Notes under the pieces: generated by a model
What the model was told of the DNA's origin: nothing
The model's database searches: none
Seen by the model: the letters and a program-made list of their open reading frames with translations, nothing else
Translations under genes and position numbers: made by a program
Shown: positions 1 to 5,223 of the stretch, piece by piece
How the letters are laid out: the number at the start of each line of letters is the position of its first letter
Position numbering within the stretch: the stretch's first letter is position 1
From: Promethearchaeota archaeon
GTDB taxonomy: Archaea > Asgardarchaeota > Lokiarchaeia > Sigynarchaeales > SOKP01
Assembly: GCA_016839845.1 (NCBI GenBank)
Contig: JAEOTL010000090.1
Span: forward strand, 1-5,329
Reading direction: 5' to 3'
DNA: 5,329 nt

Positions 1-395
1 AAGTCATTACGGAACTTTTTAAGAACGGCAATTTGGGAAGGAAGACAGGAAAGGGCTTTTTTGATTGGGATGAAAACGGACCAATAATTAAGGAAGTAAT
101 GGTTGATGACAAAACAAAAGAGTTTTTAAAGGAAAATAGGAATAGGGAACTTGCAATGGCTATAAGGATGAATGAAGGATGTAGATTGATTGAAGATGGC
201 GTTATTAAAGGATATGGCATAATAAATAGGGTAGATTCTGAAGCCGATCACCGAAAAGAAAATACCTTTGAGCTAGGAAAGGAAAAATATAAAGAATGGA
301 GTGAAATTTTGGAAACAACTGCCCAAAGACTGGGAAGATCTTATTTGAAGCCTTGTAAATTAATGAAATCTGGGAATTTCCTTGATTATCCTTAA
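1..395 (+). CDS. 3-hydroxyacyl-CoA dehydrogenase, C-terminal part (5' end outside window)
   Basis: This is the C-terminal end of an NAD-dependent 3-hydroxyacyl-CoA dehydrogenase, which oxidises 3-hydroxyacyl-CoA to 3-ketoacyl-CoA in fatty-acid oxidation or related CoA pathways in the cytoplasm. The frame is open from base 3, so the TTG at 33 is internal and not a start. The motif GRKTGKGFFDW closes the first C-terminal helical domain (3HCDH_C). It is followed by a second copy of that domain, recognisable from NEGCRLIEDGVI, a degenerate DID-like segment, EKYKEWSEILE and a tail YLKPCKLMKSGNFL. The protein stops after this second domain, so there is no C-terminal enoyl-CoA hydratase fusion as found in some archaeal bifunctional enzymes. 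The Rossmann domain and catalytic His/Glu lie upstream and cannot be checked. It converges with the DUF362 gene. Family assignment is firm, substrate is unknown. Confidence 0.9.
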   Translation, partial: VITELFKNGNLGRKTGKGFFDWDENGPIIKEVMVDDKTKEFLKENRNRELAMAIRMNEGCRLIEDGVIKGYGIINRVDSEADHRKENTFELGKEKYKEWSEILETTAQRLGRSYLKPCKLMKSGNFLDYP

Positions 396-430
396 ATTAC
401 GGATATACAATTAAATATTAGCAAATTATT

Positions 431-450
431 TGAAAAATAGGATTAAAAAT
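431..450 (-). terminator. Possible T-rich archaeal terminator of the DUF362 gene
   Basis: On the minus strand the DUF362 stop codon is followed directly by two T5 tracts (445-449 and 433-437) separated by seven bases. Archaeal RNA polymerase commonly terminates at such T-rich stretches without a hairpin. No strong stem-loop is visible in this 54-bp convergent gap, and no equivalent T tract follows the plus-strand dehydrogenase. Confidence 0.35.
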
Positions 451-1646
451 TATAAGTTAACATATTTATCGGCGAGCTCCCGATAATGGGGTGGGCATCC
501 CGGAACATGGACCGCATCTGGGTATGATCGCGATACTTTTTTAGTGCAATTCCCACAAAACAAAAGGACACCATGGTCTTCAGGAATGTCTTCTTCCTCT
601 GTTCTTCCTATAAAAAAATCGATTCTCTCGTATTTCTTGTCTCTTACTTGTAATTTCTCTCGTAATTCTGGAGTGTAAGCGATTTTTCTATTCATTCGAC
701 TTAAAGTCATTTGACATCCGGTACACATCCACATGGAGGAATGATGATACATATTCCCATAGGGTTCAGTGCGCTTTACTGGTCTTCTAAAGGGTTCTTC
801 ACATGTTAACGGAAGACTTCCCGGTGCGAGTAAAACTTCCACTTCTTCAACGTGTTCTACAAGATCCATGGGAATTCCCATGATTTGACAACTAGCATTA
901 TCTACTTCGATCATATCTGTCCCCCCGATGCAGATATTTAATGTCTTCACCCAAGTTGTACCCGGATTTGTTGTTGGACCATTTCCTTCTAAAGCAGTAG
1001 TAGCATCACAAATAGTTAACTCCGGCTGTACTAATTTTCCCAATTCGAAAATACACTCATGCAAATTACTATGATATTTACCTTCATCATCTCTATATCC
1101 AAGATGGAACTTTTTCTTATCTCTCAAAAGAAGAAGACCCTTTTGATTTTTGACTCCTAAGGTAACCATGCAAGTGCCATGCGTTTTCATTTTGGGCATA
1201 TTAATATACGCATGTGTTTTTAAAATAGCGGGAAGTTTTAATTTAAATGGCTTGAATTTCCATTCATACTCATCCATGTCCACATATTCTAAATTAATCA
1301 TCTTTAAAGGGATACCGTAGTTTTCTTTTAAATCTTCAACCATTTCCTTATAGCCAGACGTTTCAATAAGACGTTGAAATGTTTCTTTCTTTTCAGAAAA
1401 ATATCCTGAGTTTTCCCCAATAACAAATTCTTCGATATCAAATTTTTCATTCAGTGCTAAAATCAATCCTCCAGTAACCATAGGGTCAACATCCACCGCT
1501 TGACTTGGTTCTAATGCATCGACAACATTAGGTTTTAAAAAAATTCGTGATTTTGATGGAGTATACCCAAGCTGCTCAATTAATTTTACCATAGCCGTTT
1601 TGACAGCCTCTAATGAATCGGGTTTTACTTGAACAATCGTAATCAT
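450..1646 (-). CDS. DUF362 domain protein with cysteine-rich C-terminal domain
   Basis: This 398-residue protein belongs to the DUF362 family, whose biochemical role is largely unknown and which often carries iron-sulfur clusters. Family hallmarks are FLKPN (36-40), INMPKMKTHG (148-157), LGVKNQKG (163-170), a conserved His at 181 and CDATTALEGNGP (213-224). Many relatives end in a ferredoxin-type 4Fe-4S domain. Here the tail instead has C308-x2-C311, then C364-x2-C367 and a GCPP motif with C384, five cysteines that could hold one metal site or Fe-S cluster. The CPP motif recalls the cluster-binding end of NuoB-like subunits, but that is only a resemblance. The ATG at 1646 is preceded six bases upstream by GTGAT, a fair archaeal Shine-Dalgarno match. 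No signal peptide or membrane segment is seen, so it should be cytoplasmic. It lies 108 bp downstream of the PLP enzyme on the same strand and may have its own promoter. Confidence 0.88.
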   Translation of the reverse strand: MITIVQVKPDSLEAVKTAMVKLIEQLGYTPSKSRIFLKPNVVDALEPSQAVDVDPMVTGGLILALNEKFDIEEFVIGENSGYFSEKKETFQRLIETSGYKEMVEDLKENYGIPLKMINLEYVDMDEYEWKFKPFKLKLPAILKTHAYINMPKMKTHGTCMVTLGVKNQKGLLLLRDKKKFHLGYRDDEGKYHSNLHECIFELGKLVQPELTICDATTALEGNGPTTNPGTTWVKTLNICIGGTDMIEVDNASCQIMGIPMDLVEHVEEVEVLLAPGSLPLTCEEPFRRPVKRTEPYGNMYHHSSMWMCTGCQMTLSRMNRKIAYTPELREKLQVRDKKYERIDFFIGRTEEEDIPEDHGVLLFCGNCTKKVSRSYPDAVHVPGCPPHYRELADKYVNL

Positions 1647-1652
1647 TTTAAT

Positions 1653-1657
1653 ATCAC
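1653..1657 (-). promoter_or_regulatory. Ribosome-binding site of the DUF362 gene
   Basis: GTGAT on the minus strand lies six bases before the ATG at 1646 and matches part of the archaeal anti-16S consensus GGTGATC. Further upstream, around 1663-1681, is an AT-rich TTTTTAAGAATATAT stretch that could be a TATA element. It sits so close to the ATG that it would give an almost leaderless transcript, so that promoter is uncertain. Confidence 0.45.
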
Positions 1658-1754
1658 TATTTCAAAATATATTCTTAAAAATTAAAAGATTTGCACTTTG
1701 TTAAATAAGTTAGGACAAGGGATGGTATTTACAGAGTTTCTTCAAATTCAATGA

Positions 1755-2984
1755 TTACAAGTCAAGTCTCCTTATGAGGTCTTCAGCACCCTCAGACGGA
1801 TTGAAAATTATATTGGGAGTGGCTGCTTTTGGAATTAATTCATTTGGATCTGGGTAGCGCCCGGTAAAATTGATGATAACTTCTTTAGCTTTAATATTTT
1901 TAGCATAGATCATAGCCCCCACAAAAGCCATAAATCCACTTTTTTCAAGATCGAAGAACGTCATACCAATTTCAGTATTAGGGTATATCCTTGCTTTCAC
2001 CAAGCAATTAAGGATTTTGTTCTTGTAATAAAATAAATTTTCTTTATTGATTTTGGCTGGGAGTATCCTTCCTCCATTTTCTCTCCATTGGATATATTTA
2101 TTAATAGCATAGACTGGCTTCGCACTTCCGAGTGTGGGTTCGATCTGAGATGTAGCATACTTAGTATTGTCAAAGACGCTTAATGGATTATATCCTCTCG
2201 AATGTGCATTTAACGCATCAATTATCGGTGAAGTTTTCCTATTTAGTGGTTGAACTACCAATATTTCAGGATTGAGATTAAATTTATATGCTGCTTCAAT
2301 TAATCCAGCTGGACCTACACCCCCAGATACGGTTTGAACATAGCAGGTATTGCTACTCAACATCGAATTCTCTCTTAATATAAAACCAATTTGCGCGTAA
2401 GCAGCAGTTTTAACATCAGGGGTGGCATGAATTACCTTATAATTAGACGACAAGAATTCAATTAAGCTTTTGGCAAAGACTCTCGTTCTATCTAAGGTGG
2501 AGTTTTTTAGAACCACAAATTCTACGTAAGGATTATTTTCAATTACACTCCGAGACACTTTATATGCTGAGAGTTCAGGAACTAACAATATTGCCCGAAT
2601 ATTTTTGCCCATCTGTACATTATAATTTCTAATAGCTCTTGCCATACCCTCAACAGTGTTCCCAGAAGAAGGTGAAACGATATAATCAATATTATTATCA
2701 TCAAAGATATGAAACAAGTAATTACAATCTGCATCCTTAAAAGTAGGAGTGTCCCAAAAGAGACCAAAAACATTTTTATTTGGCAAAAGGTTGGGAATCT
2801 CAATAATTTGTATCGGGAGTCTTGGGTTATAATTTGATCTTACGATTTGTCCCGTTAATTTTTGAAGAACTTGATCACTAAACTCCCATTTTCCCCCACC
2901 GATATAATTCCTTATGGGTATACGATCCGAACTACGGGTTAATTTATAAAATTCTTGACCATTTTGAATACAAACTTCTTTCAT
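1755..2984 (-). CDS. PLP-dependent fold-type II enzyme, threonine synthase / cysteate synthase-like
   Basis: This is a predicted pyridoxal-phosphate enzyme of the tryptophan-synthase-beta (fold type II) superfamily, closest in layout to threonine synthase and its paralogue cysteate synthase. Numbering from the upstream TTG at 2990, the TPTFKD motif gives the PLP Schiff-base lysine as K85, SSGNT (108-112) is the substrate/cofactor loop, SGGVGPAG (222-229) is the glycine-rich PLP-phosphate loop, and FTGR (375-378) is the end motif. The segment QTVSGGVGPAG followed by VVQP and IIDAL resembles the corresponding stretch I recall from cysteate synthases, but no cysteine-rich N-terminal ribbon is present. 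The reaction is therefore undecided: phosphohomoserine, phosphoserine or another beta/gamma-substituted amino acid are possible. The ATG at 2984 is preferred, being ten bases after GGTGG, while TTG at 2990 is the alternative. It may be co-transcribed with the small cysteine-rich gene 47-53 bp upstream. Confidence 0.82.
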   Translation of the reverse strand: MKEVCIQNGQEFYKLTRSSDRIPIRNYIGGGKWEFSDQVLQKLTGQIVRSNYNPRLPIQIIEIPNLLPNKNVFGLFWDTPTFKDADCNYLFHIFDDNNIDYIVSPSSGNTVEGMARAIRNYNVQMGKNIRAILLVPELSAYKVSRSVIENNPYVEFVVLKNSTLDRTRVFAKSLIEFLSSNYKVIHATPDVKTAAYAQIGFILRENSMLSSNTCYVQTVSGGVGPAGLIEAAYKFNLNPEILVVQPLNRKTSPIIDALNAHSRGYNPLSVFDNTKYATSQIEPTLGSAKPVYAINKYIQWRENGGRILPAKINKENLFYYKNKILNCLVKARIYPNTEIGMTFFDLEKSGFMAFVGAMIYAKNIKAKEVIINFTGRYPDPNELIPKAATPNIIFNPSEGAEDLIRRLDL

Positions 2985-2994
2985 ATTCAATCAT

Positions 2995-2999
2995 CCACC
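2995..2999 (-). promoter_or_regulatory. Ribosome-binding site of the PLP enzyme gene
   Basis: GGTGG on the minus strand lies ten bases before the ATG at 2984 and four bases before an in-frame TTG at 2990. Spacing alone does not decide between the two starts. ATG is preferred for codon strength. Confidence 0.4.
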
Positions 3000-3037
3000 A
3001 ACTACATTTTTTCCATTTCTAAAAATCTAGATGCTCA

Positions 3038-3208
3038 TTATTCTGGATTACACCATTGTGGTTCCCTTGGGAGAGGAATTTTCTTGCATTTTTTATTTAT
3101 ATCACAATCGCGACAAAAAACAGAACTGCTTTCAAAATTTCCAAAACAGGTTGGTAAAATTATCAAAACAGAGTTATACTTCCCACAATTCCTTTTATTT
3201 TTGCTCAT
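3038..3208 (-). CDS. Small cysteine-rich protein with P-x-CFG ... CxxC-x5-C motif (56 aa)
   Basis: A 56-residue open reading frame from ATG (3206-3208) to TAA (3038-3040), short enough to be missed by length-filtered gene calling. It has six cysteines at 8, 21, 32, 35, 41 and 53. The core reads PTCFG (19-23), then C32-x2-C35-x5-C41, then WCNPE at the end. This CFG...CxxC...C arrangement recurs in archaeal and bacterial proteins and suggests a small zinc or Fe-S knuckle, though its function is not established. The basic N-terminus (MSKNKRN) would suit nucleic-acid contact, which is inference. Only this start is available, since a stop lies six codons upstream in frame. The nearest purine-rich site (GAGG) is 13 bases away, which is weak. 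It lies just upstream of the PLP enzyme on the same strand and faces the ribbon-helix-helix regulator across a repeat-bearing intergenic region, so the two are probably co-regulated. Confidence 0.68.
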   Translation of the reverse strand: MSKNKRNCGKYNSVLIILPTCFGNFESSSVFCRDCDINKKCKKIPLPREPQWCNPE

Positions 3209-3239
3209 TTTTGCTTTACTTCCTCATTTTATCTTAGAA

Positions 3240-3311
3240 ATGTCATACTTATAGAAAATAGTGACATTAATATTTAAATCTTATGATGCATTATGACATA
3301 ATTAGTGACAT
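3240..3311. promoter_or_regulatory. Putative operator: four TGACAT half-sites in the divergent intergenic region
   Basis: The core TGACAT occurs four times between the two divergent genes: inverted at 3240-3245 (ATGTCA), and direct at 3262-3267, 3294-3299 and 3306-3311. With flanks they form two pairs of identical octamers: TATGACAT (3240-3247 on minus, 3292-3299 on plus) and AGTGACAT (3260-3267 and 3304-3311). The first two make a 7-bp inverted repeat AATGTCA/TGACATT (3239-3245, 3262-3268). The last two are direct repeats with a 12-bp period sharing TGACATAA. They flank the TATA-like element at 3271-3279. Ribbon-helix-helix proteins typically bind short tandem half-sites and often repress their own gene, so the adjacent regulator is the obvious candidate ligand. 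That link is inference. Confidence 0.6.
3271..3279. promoter_or_regulatory. Shared TATA-like element for divergent transcription
   Basis: TATTTAAAT is nearly self-complementary and reads as an archaeal TATA box in both directions (ATTTAAATA on the minus strand). With about 25 bp from TATA to transcription start, minus transcripts would begin near 3248, about 40 bases before the cysteine-rich gene. Plus transcripts would begin near 3302, inside the right-hand TGACAT repeats and about 30 bases before the regulator. Two separate overlapping promoters are also possible. Confidence 0.45.
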
Positions 3312-3326
3312 AAATAATAATAAAAT

Positions 3327-3331
3327 GGTGA
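3327..3331 (+). promoter_or_regulatory. GGTGA ribosome-binding site that decides the regulator's start
   Basis: GGTGA is a full archaeal Shine-Dalgarno core. It precedes in-frame ATT (3336) by four bases and ATA (3339) by seven bases. The TTG at 3408 has no such site nearby. This supports initiation close to 3336-3339 rather than at 3408. An out-of-frame ATG at 3325 overlaps the site. Confidence 0.45.
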
Positions 3332-3335
3332 GCAA

Positions 3336-3908
3336 ATTATATCATTTGAGAGAAAAGGTCAGAAAAACTCGGTTCATGCTACAATCTCCCCTGAATCTTA
3401 CGAAATTTTGCAGCAATATAAGGATGAATTTGGATCTAAATCTGCTGTGGTAGACACTGCACTAAAAGCTTTAAAACAAGTTAAAGAACCTCGATTGGCG
3501 GATAGAAGAAAAATATGGTGTAGAGCAAGAGACGAACTGAATATGCTTTTAGTAGGAAAAACAACATTCCTTAGTTATATAAAAGGTAATGTTGAGGAAG
3601 CCTTTACCAAAAATATTGCTGTTGAATCAATTGAATGGTATTTGGGAAAAAGGATAGAAAGTATGGATTTACAAGAATTTTTAGAAGGACTTAAAGGAAT
3701 GTGGCAAGTAGCCAATTATTTTTTTAATATCGAATTAGAGAAAAACAAGAAGGGTACTTTTCAGATGAGATTCAATCATGACTTGACAAAAGATTATAGC
3801 ATTTTTTGGGCACAGTACTTTGAAAAACTTTTAGTAGATAATTGGGGATGTTTTGTTGAAGCTTTTATCCGTAATGAATCTTTTTACTTAATTATAAGAG
3901 AAGAATAA
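3336..3908 (+). CDS. Ribbon-helix-helix transcriptional regulator with C-terminal domain of unknown function
   Basis: Predicted DNA-binding regulator. The frame is open from 3324. Read from ATT at 3336 (190 residues), it begins with a basic segment, then a strand KNSVHATIS (about 10-18), helix PESYEILQQYKDEFG, and helix SKSAVVDTALKALKQ, the CopG/Arc-like ribbon-helix-helix order. A start at TTG 3408 would give 166 residues but would remove the DNA-contacting strand, so it is unlikely. No ATG, GTG or TTG lies in frame between the stop at 3321 and 3408, so the start is either a rare ATT/ATA behind GGTGA (3327-3331) or has been lost to a frameshift beside ATG 3325. The rest is helical, ending in a segment with FNHDLTKDYSIFWAQYFEKLL (about 146-166) and a final strand FYLIIRE, resembling ligand- or oligomerisation domains of archaeal regulators. 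I do not recognise its ligand. The methyltransferase follows 28 bp downstream, probably in one operon. TGACAT repeats upstream suggest autoregulation. Confidence 0.75.
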   Translation: MISFERKGQKNSVHATISPESYEILQQYKDEFGSKSAVVDTALKALKQVKEPRLADRRKIWCRARDELNMLLVGKTTFLSYIKGNVEEAFTKNIAVESIEWYLGKRIESMDLQEFLEGLKGMWQVANYFFNIELEKNKKGTFQMRFNHDLTKDYSIFWAQYFEKLLVDNWGCFVEAFIRNESFYLIIREE

Positions 3909-3936
3909 TTATTTATTGTATTAGGTCCGAACTTGT

Positions 3937-5109
3937 ATGGAATCTTTAATAAAAAGACTTGCACAAATAAGAGATGTCAAAAAACGACGATTCTTATTAG
4001 AAAAACAGGGATTTAGTAAGTCAGAAATCGAGGAAATTCTTAAAAAAGTTCACTTTCAAGTAAAAGGGAAGAAAAAATTTCCCAGGGCTAGTCAGATGAA
4101 GTTCACTATGCAAGGATTGGCTCAAGCGTCTTCAAAATACTTGGCAGAATATCGAACCTGGAAGATGCGACAACAATTAGGGCCTATTCTAAAATCTGTG
4201 GATGTGGGAAGTGGTATAGGGGGAGATACGATTGCTATGGCATTACGCTGGAAGGTACTATCCATAGAAAAAGATCCTATAATTATTAACATGTTAAAGC
4301 ATAATGTTCAAGTGTATAATGTTGAAAAAAACGTGTCTTATATCCACGGTGACATCTTGGAGTTAATAGATGATAAAGATTTTCGAAACCGATTAATTGA
4401 TATTAACTGTATCTTTTTTGATCCGAGCAGAAGAGCAAAGGGAAAGAGAACTGTAAAAATTGAAGAATATAATCCACCCCTCTCATTAGTAGAAAGATTA
4501 CAAGAGTTTACTCCAAACATATGTGTAAAGATCTCCCCCGGAGTAGATATTTCCTATATTCAGTATGATTGTGATATTGAAGTCGTATCTTACAAAGGAG
4601 AGGTAAAAGAGGTTGTACTTTGGTTTGGGAAATTCAAAAAATCTTCAGAAAGAAACTCATTACTTGCTACAAAACTACCAGAAAAAATCACATGGGTACA
4701 AAAATCTGAAAGGTATGATGTCCCCGTAAGTAAACCGAAAAAATATATTTATGAACCTGACCCCGCATTTATAAAAGCTCATTTGATAAGTGATCTGGCA
4801 GAGGAATTTAAATTATATCAACTCAATAAAAAGATAGCATATCTTACAAACGATGATTTTATCTCAACACCGATTTTGAAAAGCTACCAAGTTCTTACTT
4901 ATTGTAAATTGGATTATCTTCTCATTAATAAAACAATTCAAGAGTTAAGCCTCGGTAAATTGGATTATAAGGCACGGGGTGTTTCGATCGATTTAAAAAA
5001 CGTTCATAAATCAGTAAAGGGAAAGGGAAAGAAAAAAGGCCTTATCATATTCACTAAAGTTCTTGATAATCCTAGTGCAATTATCTGCAAATATACCAAA
5101 CGACCATAA
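3937..5109 (+). CDS. THUMP-like class I SAM-dependent methyltransferase (probable RNA methyltransferase)
   Basis: A 390-residue class I methyltransferase of the family with a 'THUMP-like' C-terminal region, known in bacteria and archaea and thought to act on RNA, with no defined substrate that I can name. Residues 1-85 are a basic helical N-terminus with KGKKKF. The SAM-binding loop is VDVGSGIGGDT (88-98), the acidic residue of motif II is E111 in SIEKD, and the catalytic-type motif IV is FFDPSRR (160-166), typical for this family in place of DPPY. VKISPG (197-202) and GEVKEVVLWFG (221-231) follow the family pattern. YEPDPAFIKAHL (272-283) starts the C-terminal region, which ends in ARGVSID and a lysine-rich GKGKKKG (362-368) suited to RNA contact. 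Length and motifs are complete, so it should be active. The ATG at 3937 follows a weak AGGT at 3923-3926. It lies 28 bp behind the regulator and likely shares its transcript. Confidence 0.87.
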   Translation: MESLIKRLAQIRDVKKRRFLLEKQGFSKSEIEEILKKVHFQVKGKKKFPRASQMKFTMQGLAQASSKYLAEYRTWKMRQQLGPILKSVDVGSGIGGDTIAMALRWKVLSIEKDPIIINMLKHNVQVYNVEKNVSYIHGDILELIDDKDFRNRLIDINCIFFDPSRRAKGKRTVKIEEYNPPLSLVERLQEFTPNICVKISPGVDISYIQYDCDIEVVSYKGEVKEVVLWFGKFKKSSERNSLLATKLPEKITWVQKSERYDVPVSKPKKYIYEPDPAFIKAHLISDLAEEFKLYQLNKKIAYLTNDDFISTPILKSYQVLTYCKLDYLLINKTIQELSLGKLDYKARGVSIDLKNVHKSVKGKGKKKGLIIFTKVLDNPSAIICKYTKRP

Positions 5110-5197
5110 TTTCACACAACGTATTTATGATAAATTATTTTAATGAAAAACTAGATTATTAAATGGTAAGTCAGAGTGTTTATTCTAATTATTTCTA

Positions 5198-5207
5198 TTA
5201 TATAAAA
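5198..5207 (+). promoter_or_regulatory. TATA box for a leaderless transcript of the edge gene
   Basis: TTATATAAAA is a good archaeal TATA element whose centre lies about 21-22 bases before the ATG at 5224. With the usual spacing, transcription would begin at or next to the start codon, giving a leaderless mRNA. The absence of a Shine-Dalgarno sequence before that ATG agrees. The 88 bases before it (5110-5197) hold AT-rich sequence with no clear hairpin terminator. Confidence 0.5.
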
Positions 5208-5223
5208 TAATTTACTACTAACT

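Noticed and set aside
2582..2803. Minus-strand 73-codon frame
   Set aside because: It lies inside the PLP enzyme gene on the same strand in a different frame. The enzyme's motifs occupy the real frame.
3031..3237. Plus-strand 68-codon frame
   Set aside because: It lies almost wholly antisense to the cysteine-rich small gene, has no ribosome-binding site, and its translation shows no domain.
2955..3254. Plus-strand 99-codon frame across the divergent region
   Set aside because: It overlaps the start of the PLP enzyme and lies antisense to the cysteine-rich small gene. Its translation is low-complexity Phe/Leu-rich with no recognisable domain, as expected opposite AT-rich coding DNA.
3281..3296. 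Imperfect palindrome TTATGATGCATTATGA
   Set aside because: Only 12 of 16 positions are symmetric and it overlaps the better supported TGACAT repeats, so it is not listed as a separate site.
3325..3453. 42-codon frame from ATG 3325
   Set aside because: The translation has no domain and runs out of frame across the ribbon-helix-helix region. It is kept only as a possible original start of the regulator, not as its own gene.
4350..4355. Further TGACAT inside the methyltransferase gene
   Set aside because: A single copy within coding sequence with no partner repeat. A 6-bp match is expected by chance in a window this size.
4338..4520. Minus-strand 60-codon frame
   Set aside because: It is antisense to the conserved methyltransferase motif IV region and has no independent support.
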